The position numbers were made by a program, and so were the translations under genes. From contig CAVUQC010000002.1 of assembly GCA_963743575.1 (NCBI GenBank), positions 372,001 to 436,000 of the forward strand: DNA of 64,000 nt. Direction: 5' to 3'. Origin of the DNA: DASUPK01 sp963743575. Lineage in GTDB: Bacteria; Actinomycetota; Thermoleophilia; Solirubrobacterales; 70-9. The notes beneath the pieces are model-generated. The model searched no databases. It saw nothing but the letters and a program-made list of their open reading frames with translations, and was not told where the DNA came from. Below are positions 35,398-44,501 of the stretch, in pieces (position 1 is the stretch's first letter; the number at the start of each line of letters is the position of its first letter).

Positions 35398-36402
35398 ATG
35401 CCGAACCTCCCTCGCCCCAGACTGCGCAGAACCCGCGCCGGCGAGCTCGTCGCGCCGCTTCCGCCTGAGCCGCAGACTCCGAACGTCGAGGAGATCGCGG
35501 CCGAGGGCCTGCGCTGGATCAAGATCGACCAGCCCGGAGCGCTCGAGCAGGCCTGGCTGGAGGAGAACTTCGACTTCCACGCCCTCGACTACGAGGACGT
35601 CCTCTCCCGCAACCAGCGGCCGAAGATCGACGTCTACGACGACTATCTCTTCATCGTCCTGCAGTTCCCGATCTTCGATCGCTCCGCTCGGCGCCTGGGC
35701 GCCGGAGAGCTCGACCTCTTCGTCGGCGCGGACTTCCTGATCACGATCCCCAACCAGCCGCTGCAGCCCGTGGAGTACCTGTTCGAGCGCTGCCGCCAGA
35801 AGGAGGAGGTCCGCGACCAGCTCTTCTCACGCGGCTCCGGATATCTGCTCTACCGCCTCGTCGACGACGGCTTCGATTACTGCTTCCCGATGCTGCGCAA
35901 GATCGGCAACAAGCTCGACGTGCTCGAGGGCGAGATCTTCGAGGGCCACGCCTCCCAGGAGATCGTGCGCGACATCTCCAACGTGAAGCAGGAGATCATC
36001 AACTTCCGAACCGTGATCCGCCCGCAGCGCCCGGTGCTGCGCGACCTGGAGAAGGTGAAGCAGCGCTACCTGGCGCCCGACATGGACCTCGAGATCTACT
36101 TCGACGACATCGTCGATGCGCACGAGCGCATCTGGGACATGCTCGAGGGCTACAAGGAGGTGGTAGAGGGACTCGAGGAGACCAACGAATCGGTGATCTC
36201 GCACCGGCTCAACGACATCCTGCGGGTGCTCACCTCCATCAGCGTCATCGTGCTCCCGCTCACGCTGCTCGCCAGCATCTGGGGCATGAACGTGAAGGTC
36301 CCCGGGGAGGGCAACCTCACCGACTTCTACGTGATCGCCGGCGTCATGGTCTTCCTGCTGATCGTGATGGTGGTCTTCTTCCGCAAGCGCGGCTGGCTGT
36401 AG
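35398..36402 (+). CDS. CorA-family magnesium/divalent-cation transporter
   Basis: 334-residue CorA-type channel: a large cytoplasmic N-terminal domain rich in charged helices, two C-terminal membrane helices (SISVIVLPLTLLASIWGM and FYVIAGVMVFLLIVMVVFF), and the signature GMN in WGMNVKVPG. The ATG at 35398 has no convincing ribosome site (GGAAG is only 2 bases away). An overlapping 35-codon frame starting at the ATG at 35361 lies 9 bases after a TACAGT box and is noted under findings. It reads divergently from thrC. Confidence 0.93.
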   Translation: MPNLPRPRLRRTRAGELVAPLPPEPQTPNVEEIAAEGLRWIKIDQPGALEQAWLEENFDFHALDYEDVLSRNQRPKIDVYDDYLFIVLQFPIFDRSARRLGAGELDLFVGADFLITIPNQPLQPVEYLFERCRQKEEVRDQLFSRGSGYLLYRLVDDGFDYCFPMLRKIGNKLDVLEGEIFEGHASQEIVRDISNVKQEIINFRTVIRPQRPVLRDLEKVKQRYLAPDMDLEIYFDDIVDAHERIWDMLEGYKEVVEGLEETNESVISHRLNDILRVLTSISVIVLPLTLLASIWGMNVKVPGEGNLTDFYVIAGVMVFLLIVMVVFFRKRGWL

Positions 36403-36420
36403 CTACATACGATCCCGACT

Positions 36421-36915
36421 GTGGCCGAACAGCGGATCTGGGCGCCCTGGCGCCTCGCCTACGTGAAGGACGCTTCCAAGGACAACTCCGACGCGTGTGT
36501 CTTCTGCGCAGCCCTTGAGGCCGGCGACGACGAGGCGAACCTGATCGTCCACCGGGGCGAGAGCTCCTTCGTGATCCTCAACAAGTTCCCGTACACCAAT
36601 GGCCACCTGATGGTGGCGCCCTACGAGCACGTCGCCGCCCTTCAGGAGCTCGATGCCGACACGATCGCGGAGATGATGTCCTTCGCTCAGCGCGGGATGA
36701 ATGCGCTGGAGGCGGGCTACTCCCCGCACGGCTACAACGTCGGCTTCAACCAGGGTCGCGTGGCAGGCGCCGGAGTCGAACACCACATCCACATGCACGT
36801 CGTTCCCCGCTGGGGCGGCGACACCAACTTCATGCCGGTGCTCGGCGACACCCGGGTGATGAACCAGACCCTCGAGGACAGCTACGTGACGGTGCGGAAG
36901 GCGTTCGGCGACTGA
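36421..36915 (+). CDS. HIT-family nucleotide hydrolase/transferase
   Basis: 164 residues. Histidine triad HHIHMHVVPRW near the C-terminus. The start WAPWRLAYV and the CVFCAAL pair are typical of the Ap4A phosphorylase/hydrolase-like actinobacterial HIT group, as is NKFPYTNGHLMVAPYEH. GTG start at 36421, 7 bases after a TACGAT box (leaderless?). Its stop overlaps the next start as TGATG. It heads a plus-strand run with phosphomannomutase, MBL and lipid kinase. Confidence 0.94.
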   Translation: MAEQRIWAPWRLAYVKDASKDNSDACVFCAALEAGDDEANLIVHRGESSFVILNKFPYTNGHLMVAPYEHVAALQELDADTIAEMMSFAQRGMNALEAGYSPHGYNVGFNQGRVAGAGVEHHIHMHVVPRWGGDTNFMPVLGDTRVMNQTLEDSYVTVRKAFGD

Positions 36916-38291
36916 TGGCCATCACCGCTCCCCCGCCCGGGATCTTCAAGGCATATGACATCCGCGGCATCTACGGCGAGGAGCTGGATGCCGAGACCGC
37001 CCATCTGATCGGGCGCGCATTCGCGCGCGTCCTCGCGAAGCTGCGCGGCAAGGAACCTTGGGAGCTCCGGGTGGGGCTCGGCCACGACATGCGCCTGACC
37101 GGGCCCGAGATGGCGGCCGGGGTGCGCCAGGGGCTCGTGGAGGAGGGCGTGACGGTCATCGACGCCGGGCAGATCGCCACAGAGATGAGCTATTTCCTCG
37201 TAGGGTCGCGCGACCTCGACGGCGGCGCAATGGTCACGGCCTCGCACAACCCGAAGAAGTACACAGGGGTCAAGCTGATGCGCGAGGGCGCCCTGGCCCT
37301 GTCGGGCGACGCCGGCATCCAGGACGTCCGTGCGGAGATCGAGGCCGGACTGCCCGATTCGCCCGGTGGCGGCTCCGTTGAAGAGGTCGATGTCTACCCC
37401 GACTTCCACGAGCACATGATCTCCGTCATCGACCCGGCCGCGATCGGCCCTCTGCGGGTCCTGGCGGATGGCAGCGATGGCATGGCCGGCCCGATGGTGG
37501 GCCCGCTGCTGGAGCAACTGAACATCGAGCTCACCACCAGCCGCTGGGAGCCCAACGGCGACTTCCCCGAGGCGGGGCCGAATCCGTTCCTGGAGGAGAA
37601 CCGCCGCATGCTGGTCGAGCAGGTGAAGCACGGAGGCTTCGATCTGGCGATCGCCTGGGATGGCGACGCCGACCGCTGCTTCTTCATCGATGGTGAGGGC
37701 ACCTTCTGCGACGGCGACTTCGTCTGCGCCCTGCTGGCCCGGGCGGCGCTCGCCAAGGAGCCCGGCTCGACCATCCTCTACGACCCCCGCTCCAGCCGCG
37801 CGGTTCCCGACACCGTCGCGGCGGCCGGCGGGAAATCTGACCTGAGCCGGGTCGGGCACGCCTTCTTCAAGATCCGGATGCGGGAGACCGGCGCTGCGTT
37901 CGGCGGCGAAGTGTCGGGGCACTACTACTTCCGCCACTTCTATTGCGCGGACTCGGGGACGATGCCCGCCCTGCTGATGCTGGAGCTCGTGTCCAGGGAG
38001 GGTCGGTCGCTGACGGACCTGATGGACGAGTTCCGCTCCAAGTACTTCATCTCGGGCGAGATCAACTCGGAGGTCGCCGACCAGGAGGGCAAGATGCGCG
38101 AGATCGAGGAGCGCTACTCCGATGGAGAGGTCGGGCACCTCGACGGTGTGTCGGTTGACTACCCGGACTGGCACTTCAACGTGCGGCCCTCCAACACCGA
38201 GCCGCTTCTTCGCCTCAACCTCGAGTCGCTCACCTCCCCCGAGCACATGGCGGAGAAGCGCGACGAGGTGCTGGGCCTGATCCGGTCGTGA
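36915..38291 (+). CDS. manB: phosphomannomutase/phosphoglucomutase
   Basis: Interconverts hexose 1- and 6-phosphates, feeding GDP-mannose or glycan synthesis. 458 residues with four alpha-D-phosphohexomutase domains: the phosphoserine loop TASHNPKKYTGVKL, metal loop DGDADRCFF, sugar specificity loop GGEVSGHYYFR (Glu-x-Ser), and the C-terminal phosphate-binding RPSNTEP. The start shares a base with the HIT stop; the stop overlaps the MBL GTG. Confidence 0.95.
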   Translation: MAITAPPPGIFKAYDIRGIYGEELDAETAHLIGRAFARVLAKLRGKEPWELRVGLGHDMRLTGPEMAAGVRQGLVEEGVTVIDAGQIATEMSYFLVGSRDLDGGAMVTASHNPKKYTGVKLMREGALALSGDAGIQDVRAEIEAGLPDSPGGGSVEEVDVYPDFHEHMISVIDPAAIGPLRVLADGSDGMAGPMVGPLLEQLNIELTTSRWEPNGDFPEAGPNPFLEENRRMLVEQVKHGGFDLAIAWDGDADRCFFIDGEGTFCDGDFVCALLARAALAKEPGSTILYDPRSSRAVPDTVAAAGGKSDLSRVGHAFFKIRMRETGAAFGGEVSGHYYFRHFYCADSGTMPALLMLELVSREGRSLTDLMDEFRSKYFISGEINSEVADQEGKMREIEERYSDGEVGHLDGVSVDYPDWHFNVRPSNTEPLLRLNLESLTSPEHMAEKRDEVLGLIRS

Positions 38292-39358
38292 CGGAGGAGA
38301 CGCCCGTCGAGGTGTGGCAGCGGATCACCGACGCCGGGATCCGCGTCCTCCGGATTCCGACCCCCTTCCAGGTCGGGCGGGTCAACACCTACCTGCTCGA
38401 GGGCGGGCCACTCACCCTGGTGGACTCGGGACCCAACTCCGGCAAGGCGCTGGACGAGCTCGAACGCCAGCTCGAGGCGCTCGGCCACCGGATCGAGGAC
38501 ATCGAGCTGGTGATCATCACCCACCAGCACATCGACCACCTCGGACTGGTCGACATCGTGGCCAAACGCTCTGGCGCCGAGGTGGCGGCCCTCGATCTGC
38601 TCGTCCCCTTCGTCGCGAACTTCGGTGACGACGCCGAGCGCGACGACGAGGAGGCCGCCGCGCTGATGCTGAGGCACGGAATCTCGGAGGAGGTGGTCAC
38701 CGCATTGCGCCAGGTGACCGGCAGCTTCCGGGCCTGGGGCTCCAAGACTGAGGTGACGAGGCCGCTTCACGACGGCGAGCTGCTCGAGCTCGGCGACCGC
38801 CGGCTCGAGGTTCAGCACCGGCCGGGGCACAGCCCTTCGGACACCGTCTTCTGGGATGAGCAGCGGGGGATCCTGCTCGCCGCCGACCACCTGATCAAGC
38901 ACATCTCCTCGAACCCGTTGATCTCCCGGCCGCTCGACGGTTCGTCGGAGCGGACCCAGGCCCTCGTCACCTACCTCGAGTCTCTGAAGACGACGCGGGA
39001 GCTACCGGCGGAGATCGTCCTCTCCGGTCACGGCGAGCCGATCACGGATCACGTCGCCCTGATCGACAAGCGCTTCGCGATGCACCAGCGCCGAGCCGAA
39101 AAGCTCTACGGCCTGATCGCAGAGGAACCGCGCACCGGCCACGAGCTCGCCCAGGCGATCTGGGGAGACGTGGCCGTCACGCAGGCGTTCCTCACCCTCT
39201 CGGAGGTGATCGGCCACGTCGATCTGCTGGTGAACGCCGGCCATGTCCGCGAGGTCGACGACCGCACGGTGATCCGCTACGAGGCGACTTCCGACCTCCC
39301 CGCGGACGAGCTCGGAGACCTGATCCCGGGCGGTAACCCGCTGGCCGCCAGGGGTTAG
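38288..39358 (+). CDS. MBL-fold hydrolase with C-terminal winged-helix-like domain
   Basis: 356 residues. The metal motif is THQHIDHLGL (HxHxDH), with HRPGHSPSDTV, AADHLIKH and SGHGEPI for the other ligands. After residue about 260 comes a helical domain (KRFAMHQRRAEKLYGLIAEEPRTGHELAQAIWG) of the kind found in LACTB2/ glyoxalase-II-like hydrolases. GTG start coupled to manB. Thioester or RNA substrates are both possible. Confidence 0.9.
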   Translation: MTEETPVEVWQRITDAGIRVLRIPTPFQVGRVNTYLLEGGPLTLVDSGPNSGKALDELERQLEALGHRIEDIELVIITHQHIDHLGLVDIVAKRSGAEVAALDLLVPFVANFGDDAERDDEEAAALMLRHGISEEVVTALRQVTGSFRAWGSKTEVTRPLHDGELLELGDRRLEVQHRPGHSPSDTVFWDEQRGILLAADHLIKHISSNPLISRPLDGSSERTQALVTYLESLKTTRELPAEIVLSGHGEPITDHVALIDKRFAMHQRRAEKLYGLIAEEPRTGHELAQAIWGDVAVTQAFLTLSEVIGHVDLLVNAGHVREVDDRTVIRYEATSDLPADELGDLIPGGNPLAARG

Positions 39359-39367
39359 GAGCTAGGC

Positions 39368-40378
39368 GTGGCCTCGATCGCTCCCGCCCACACAGACCCC
39401 ACTTCCTCGACCGCTGCCGTCCCGCTCGAGCCCGGCGCGGAGAAGAAGCGGATGCTGATCATCGTGAACCCGTACGCGACCACGGTGTCGGATCGGCTCA
39501 AGAACCTGGTCGTCTACGCGCTTCAGGCGCGCTACGACGTCGAGGCCGTCGACACGGAGGCCTCCGAGCACGCGATCGAGATCGGCCGGGAGGCGCAGCA
39601 CGGCGGATACGACATCGTGGTGGCGTTCGGCGGGGACGGCACCCTCAACGAGGTCGCCAACGGGCTGGCGGGCACCAACGTCCCCGTCTCGGTTCTCCCG
39701 GGCGGCTCAACGAACGTCGTCGCCCGCACGCTGGGCATCCCGAACGACGTGGTCGATGCGACCGAGCACTTGATCGGCCTGGCGGACGACTTCCACCCGC
39801 GCAAGATCGACCTCGGCCGCTGCAACGGCCGCCACTTCGTCTTCGCGTGCGGCGTCGGCCTCGACGCGACCGTGGTGAAGCGGGTTGATGCCCACCCGCG
39901 GCTCAAGGCCCGCGCGCGCCAGTGGTACTACACGTGGGCGGCGATCTCCGGCTTCTACCGGCACTACCTGCGGAACCCTGTTCGATTGGAGCTGGAGATT
40001 GGTGGCGAGCGGCATGAGGGCGTCACCGCCATCGCCCAGAACTCCGACCCGTTCACCTACTTCGCCAGGGTCCCAATCCGAATCTGCGAGGACATCGGCC
40101 TCGACGATGGGACGCTCTCAATGGCGCTCCTCCAGCGGGCGAAGCAGCGCGACATGCTCCCGATCGCAACCCGCGTGCTCAGCCAGAGCCTGCACGCCTC
40201 GAAGCATCGCCAGATCGAAGAGTTCGACGACGTCGGGGAGGCTCTGGTCCGGTCCGTCTCCATGGACGCGGACGGGCAGCCACGCCCATTCCCGGTGCAG
40301 GTCGACGGCGACTACATCGGTGAGCACACAGAACTCGCGTTCGGGGTGGACCCCGGAGCTTTGGCGATCGTTTCCTGA
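39368..40378 (+). CDS. diacylglycerol kinase-family lipid kinase
   Basis: 336 residues. Motifs: IIVNPYA (about 31-37), the kinase signature FGGDGTLNEVANGL, and LPGGSTNVVARTLG. The C-terminal beta domain contains the ADG-type QVDGDYIG segment. The first 25 residues are extra and low complexity. GTG start with AGGAG 6 bases upstream, 9 bases after the MBL stop. Acts on a membrane lipid such as diacylglycerol or a sphingosine-like base; the substrate is unclear. Confidence 0.92.
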   Translation: MASIAPAHTDPTSSTAAVPLEPGAEKKRMLIIVNPYATTVSDRLKNLVVYALQARYDVEAVDTEASEHAIEIGREAQHGGYDIVVAFGGDGTLNEVANGLAGTNVPVSVLPGGSTNVVARTLGIPNDVVDATEHLIGLADDFHPRKIDLGRCNGRHFVFACGVGLDATVVKRVDAHPRLKARARQWYYTWAAISGFYRHYLRNPVRLELEIGGERHEGVTAIAQNSDPFTYFARVPIRICEDIGLDDGTLSMALLQRAKQRDMLPIATRVLSQSLHASKHRQIEEFDDVGEALVRSVSMDADGQPRPFPVQVDGDYIGEHTELAFGVDPGALAIVS

Positions 40379-40400
40379 GGGAGGGCTTCGCCATATAGCC

Positions 40401-40479
40401 GCGGCCACAAGCGGCCGCCCCACGTAAGTCGCTACGGCCTTCGGCCTCCGCTCCAAAGTGGAGCGGCCTGGTGGCCGCT
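40401..40479. terminator. cluster of hairpins between convergent genes
   Basis: Consecutive inverted repeats: GCGGCC/GGCCGC (40401-40418), CCGCTCC/GGAGCGG (40448-40466) and AGCGGCC/GGCCGCT (40462-40479), the last overlapping the stop of the minus-strand gene. None has a long U-tract. They probably serve as a bidirectional end for the plus-strand run and the gene at 40478. Confidence 0.5.
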
Positions 40480-40936
40480 ACTTGTGCTTCGCCGTGAAGT
40501 TGACCTTGCTCTTGCCCTCTGAGCAGAGGTCCTGCGCTGCGAAGTGGTAGAGGGCATAGCCCTGAACCTCGTTCGAGCTCACGAACCGGCCGTGGATCTT
40601 GTCGATTTTGTTGCCGAAGAAGGTGTGCGTGAGCGTGAAGGTGCGGTTGCGCCCGAGCTTCGTGCTCGAGGTGCCGTCCAGGGTGAAGACGGGAGTGGAG
40701 ATGCAGCTGTCCCGCGCCACCGACGGCTCAACGGTGATGGTGACCTTCCCCTTCTTCGCCGTGAAGGAGAGCTTTCGGAAGGCCGTCGCGATCGCCTGTT
40801 GGGTGGTCTTGCCGTTGTATTGACCCGTCTTGACCGGGGTTCCGGCGCCAGCCGAGACCGTCCACTGGACGACCACGATGAGCAGCGCCAGCGGGACGAC
40901 GACGGCTGTCCTGCGAAGTGTCTTGGCTACCTTCAA
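40478..40936 (-). CDS. secreted hypothetical protein
   Basis: 152 residues. Signal peptide MKVAKTLRRTAVVVPLALLIVVVQWTVSAGA, then a small beta-rich domain with two Cys (ARDSCISTP and AQDLCSEGK) that could form a disulfide, and a Lys-rich end (KSKVNFTAKHK). Similar in layout to the other small exported proteins in the window. Start ATG at 40936 overlaps the 5' end of the oppositely oriented HIT gene. Function unknown. Confidence 0.78.
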   Translation of the reverse strand: MKVAKTLRRTAVVVPLALLIVVVQWTVSAGAGTPVKTGQYNGKTTQQAIATAFRKLSFTAKKGKVTITVEPSVARDSCISTPVFTLDGTSSTKLGRNRTFTLTHTFFGNKIDKIHGRFVSSNEVQGYALYHFAAQDLCSEGKSKVNFTAKHK

Positions 40937-41409
40937 CGTTCCTCTCCTCCCCGGTCCGCTCTGACAGTATCGCGGACCTGGCCACCCGGGACCCTAACTG
41001 CCGCTTCTGTCAGATCGTTGCGGGCGACGAGCCCGGGCACCTCGTCTTCGAGGACGACCGGACGATCGCCTTCCTCGACAACAGGCCTCTGTTTCCCGGC
41101 CACTCGCTGCTCGTACCGCGAGACCACTACGAGACGCTCTCCGATCTGCCCGACGACCTGGTCGGCCCCCTCTTCGCCAATGCCCGTCTGCTCTCAGTGG
41201 CGGTGCCCAAGGCGATGCGCAAGCCCGGCTCCTTCGTAGCCCTCAACAACGTCGTCAGCCAGAGCGTCCCGCACCTCCACGTCCACGTGGTCCCCCGCAA
41301 GCCCAAGGACGGGCTGCGCGGGTTCTTCTGGCCGCGCACGAAGTACGACTCCGAGGCGGAGATGAAGAAGGTCGCCGAGCGTGTGCGAAAGGCCGCCGGA
41401 GGGAGCTAG
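40918..41409 (+). CDS. HIT-family protein (HinT-like)
   Basis: Histidine triad HLHVHVVPRKP near the C-terminus, N-terminal zinc-type CRFCQIVAGDEPGHLVFEDD, and GHSLLVPRDHY: a HinT-like purine nucleotide phosphoramidase. Up to 163 residues from the GTG at 40918, but the first 27 overlap the divergent gene and do not look conserved. Downstream of 40918 there is no in-frame ATG, GTG or TTG before the domain, so either this GTG or a rare start is used. The stop shares CTAG with the convergent cupredoxin gene. Confidence 0.85.
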   Translation: MSWLPSTFLSSPVRSDSIADLATRDPNCRFCQIVAGDEPGHLVFEDDRTIAFLDNRPLFPGHSLLVPRDHYETLSDLPDDLVGPLFANARLLSVAVPKAMRKPGSFVALNNVVSQSVPHLHVHVVPRKPKDGLRGFFWPRTKYDSEAEMKKVAERVRKAAGGS

Positions 41410-42107
41410 CCGAGCTTCGCCTTGCTCGTGGCGGGCGAGCCGAACGGGATGTCGGCTGTGACCGTCACCTTGGCGGTTTTCTTTCCCTGCAGCTTGCTCT
41501 TCCCGGCCTTGCTCAGCTTGATCACTGGGGCGCTGAAGCCCTGGGCGAGATTGACGGTCTTCTTGCCGATCGTCGCCTTTCCCAGCTTGGCCGTGAGGGC
41601 GACGCCCTCGATGGCTGTGGTCGGCGTCATGTTCAGCTTGAGCCCCTTTTTGATCGTCTGGGCCACGCTCCGGCGCGTCACCTTGAGAGACGACGATGGT
41701 CGGGCCTGCGGCGTCCCATTGGAGGTGACGTGGAGGGTCGCCTGCATCGTGGTCGGATGGATCGTGCAGTAGAAGGTGTAGTCGCCCGCGCTCAGGTACT
41801 GGGTGCCCTGGACGCCGGCGGTCCCGCCGGTGATCGTCGGGCTGCGGAAGAGCGCCTGGCCATCCGGACCGTTCTTGAGCGCGGTCGCGTTGTGCTGGTC
41901 GCCGGTGTCCTGAAGCTGGACGACCTCGCCCTGGTCGGTCGTGTAGGTGGCAGCTGAGAAGGTGCTGTCGGGCTGCGCGACGATCGTGTCGGAGGCGGCG
42001 AACGCCAGCCCTCCAGCGAAAAGGACTCCTGCGCCCACCACGGCGAGCCCGAACAGCAGGCGTCGACGGTTGCCTAGTTGCTTTGACTGTTCCCTGCGTC
42101 GCGACAC
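41406..42107 (-). CDS. exported cupredoxin (plastocyanin-like) protein
   Basis: 233 residues. The N-terminus is strongly basic (VSRRREQSKQLGNRRR), followed by a membrane/signal segment (LLFGLAVVGAGVLFAGGLAFAAS). The first domain has the type-1 copper ligands: His in TGDQHNATAL, then Cys-x2-His-x3-Met in FYCTIHPTTM. A second domain of about 105 residues (from SSLKVTRRS) is beta-rich and Lys-rich (KSKLQGKKTAKVTV). The GTG at 42107 is chosen because AGGAGGGAAAGA precedes it ideally; the longer frame to 42131 reads through that ribosome site. Probably an electron carrier or copper-binding surface protein. Confidence 0.85.
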   Translation of the reverse strand: MSRRREQSKQLGNRRRLLFGLAVVGAGVLFAGGLAFAASDTIVAQPDSTFSAATYTTDQGEVVQLQDTGDQHNATALKNGPDGQALFRSPTITGGTAGVQGTQYLSAGDYTFYCTIHPTTMQATLHVTSNGTPQARPSSSLKVTRRSVAQTIKKGLKLNMTPTTAIEGVALTAKLGKATIGKKTVNLAQGFSAPVIKLSKAGKSKLQGKKTAKVTVTADIPFGSPATSKAKLG

Positions 42108-42171
42108 TCTTTCCCTCCTACGTCCCACCATCCCTGGCGGATTGACTTTCAGTCAGAGATTATTGGAACAC

Positions 42172-44460
42172 TCAACCGGTCGGAGTGACTCGGTATGCGT
42201 CGAAAACTCCGTCGACGTTCCGCAACCGGGAGATGCACTGCTTGAGCTGCTCGGTGTCACCGACTTCGAGCACGAAGCGGTTCTTCACCATCGGGTGCTT
42301 GGTCGCGCATCGCGCCTCCAGGATGTTCAGGCCCGCCTCCGCGAAGGTGCGCGATAGGTCTTCGAGGAGGCGCGTTCGGTCCCAGGCATCGACCTGGAGT
42401 TCGACCCGGTAGGTGGACTCGTTGTCGCCGTCCCAGCTCACCTCGGTGAAGCGCTCCGGAGCTTTCTTGAGGGCGGCGACGTTGCGGCAGTCCGCGCGGT
42501 GAACGGTGATCCCGCGGCCGAGCGAGACGTAGCCGACGATGTCGTCGCCTGGGACCGGGCGGCAGCACTTGGCGAGGCGCACCGCCACGTCGTCGATGCC
42601 CTTCACCTTGATCCCGAAGCTGGTGGCCTCGCGGGTTCGCCTGCGGGCCTCGTCGGTGCCCTTGATCAGGCCCTCGGCCGGCTCCTCCTCGACGGCCTCG
42701 CCGCGCTTCAGGCGCTGCATCACCTTGTTCGTGACGACCTTGGTGGAGATCTTCGACTGGCCGAGCGCGATGTAGAACTCGTCCGCCTTGCGGAAGCCCA
42801 TCTCGCGGATCACGTCCACCAGGAGCGGCGAACCGGCCAGCTTCGGATAGGGCAAGCCCTGCTTCTTGAAGGCCTGGGCCAGGTCGTCGCGACCCTTGTG
42901 CTCTGCGTCCTCGCGCCCTTCGCGCTGGAACCAGGCCCGGATCTTGTTGCGGGCGCGGCTCGTGCGGACGAGCTTGAGCCAGTCGCGGGAGGGGCCGCGA
43001 CCCTGCTTGGCGGTCAGGACCTCGACGATGTCGCCGCTGCGCAGCAGGTAGTGCAGCGGGACGATCTTGCCGTTCACCTTGGCGCCGACGCAGTGGTGGC
43101 CCACGTCGGTGTGGATCGAGTAGGCGAAGTCGAGCGGCGTGGATCCGGCAGCCAGGTTCTTCACCTCGCCCTTCGGGGTGAAGACGAAGACCTCGTCCTC
43201 GAAGAGATCGACCTTGAGGGCCTCGAGGAACGCCTGGGGCCCCTGGTTCTGCTCGTTCTCGAGCAGCTGGCGGAGCCAGGTCATCTTCTGCTTCGAATCC
43301 GGGTCGGCGCCGCCCTCCTTGTAGATGACGTGGGCGGCGATGCCGTACTCCGCGAGCTCGTGCATCCCGGGGGTCCGGATCTGGATCTCGAGCGGCCGGC
43401 CCTCCGGCCCGATCACGGTGGTGTGCAGGGCCTGGTAGGCGTTGGCCTTCGGCATCGCGACGAAGTCCTTGAAGCGGCCGGGCAGCGGCTTCCAGAGCGA
43501 GTGGACGATGCCGATCGCGCCGTAACAGTCCTTCACCGAGCCGACCAGGACGCGCATCGCGGTCAGGTCGAAGATCTCGTTGAACTCGCGGCCCTTGCGG
43601 GTCATCTTCGTGTAGATCGAATAGAAGTGCTTGGCGCGGCCTGAGATCTCGGCGTCGATGCCGACGTCGGCCAGCTCCGTGGCCAGGAACTCCCCGGCCT
43701 CCTCCACGTAGCGCTCCCGCTCGGCGCGCTGCTGGGCGACCAGCTCCTTGATCTCGTCGTACTTGCGCGGGTGCAGGGTCGCGAACGAGAGGTCCTCGAG
43801 CTCCCACTTGATCGCGTGGATCCCCAGCCTGTGGGCCAGCGGGGCGAAGATCTCGAGCGTCTCGCGCGCCTTCTCCTGCTGCTTCTGCTTCGGCAGCGCG
43901 CCGATCGTGCGCATGTTGTGGAGGCGGTCGGCCAACTTGATCAGGATCACCCTGACGTCGGTGGCCATCGCCACCATCATCTTGCGGTAGTTCTCGGCCT
44001 GCCTCTCATCGCGGCTCTTGAAGGTGATCTCGGTGAGCTTGGTGACGCCGTCGACCAGCTGAGCGATCTCATCGCCGAAGTCGGCTCGGACCTGGTCGAG
44101 GCTGGCGCTCGTGTCCTCCACCGTGTCATGCAGCAGGGCCGCACAGAGCGTTGCGGTATCCAGGCGCAGTCCGGCGCAGATGCGGGCAACACCGAGCGGA
44201 TGGGTGATGAAGTCCTCACCCGACTTTCGCTCCTGGCCAGCGTGGCGCTCGCAGGCAAAGGCGAAGGCGCGCTCGATCTCCTGGCGGTCGATGGTCTCCG
44301 TGGCATCCGAGGCGTGCTCCTCGACGACGGCGAAGAGGTCGCCGAGCAGCGCGCGTTGGTCAGCGGTCAGCTCACGGGTGATCGAGTCCGCGCGCGGCGC
44401 GCCCGAGTGCTCGTCGACCTCGCCGACGCGGGTGTGGCCGCGCCGATCGGTGTCGCGCAC
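42172..44460 (-). CDS. rel: bifunctional (p)ppGpp synthetase/hydrolase Rel
   Basis: Stringent-response enzyme. About 762 residues from the GTG at 44460. HD hydrolase domain with HDTVEDT and RLHNMRT intact (so hydrolysis is expected), synthetase with RFKDFVAMPKANAYQALHTTV (the RxKD form found in bifunctional Rel), TGS (TPLDFAYSIHTDVG), zinc-finger/CC domain (AKCCRPVPGDDIVGYVS) and ACT. The start is uncertain: the frame stays open into recJ, but no ATG/GTG/TTG lies between the recJ stop (44502) and 44460. The Rel start may use a rare codon or sit at 44460. Confidence 0.93.
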   Translation of the reverse strand: MRDTDRRGHTRVGEVDEHSGAPRADSITRELTADQRALLGDLFAVVEEHASDATETIDRQEIERAFAFACERHAGQERKSGEDFITHPLGVARICAGLRLDTATLCAALLHDTVEDTSASLDQVRADFGDEIAQLVDGVTKLTEITFKSRDERQAENYRKMMVAMATDVRVILIKLADRLHNMRTIGALPKQKQQEKARETLEIFAPLAHRLGIHAIKWELEDLSFATLHPRKYDEIKELVAQQRAERERYVEEAGEFLATELADVGIDAEISGRAKHFYSIYTKMTRKGREFNEIFDLTAMRVLVGSVKDCYGAIGIVHSLWKPLPGRFKDFVAMPKANAYQALHTTVIGPEGRPLEIQIRTPGMHELAEYGIAAHVIYKEGGADPDSKQKMTWLRQLLENEQNQGPQAFLEALKVDLFEDEVFVFTPKGEVKNLAAGSTPLDFAYSIHTDVGHHCVGAKVNGKIVPLHYLLRSGDIVEVLTAKQGRGPSRDWLKLVRTSRARNKIRAWFQREGREDAEHKGRDDLAQAFKKQGLPYPKLAGSPLLVDVIREMGFRKADEFYIALGQSKISTKVVTNKVMQRLKRGEAVEEEPAEGLIKGTDEARRRTREATSFGIKVKGIDDVAVRLAKCCRPVPGDDIVGYVSLGRGITVHRADCRNVAALKKAPERFTEVSWDGDNESTYRVELQVDAWDRTRLLEDLSRTFAEAGLNILEARCATKHPMVKNRFVLEVGDTEQLKQCISRLRNVDGVFDAYRVTPTG

Positions 44461-44501
44461 GGCACCGTCAGCGGCGACAGCGTCGCCGTTTTCCGTGCTC
44501 G

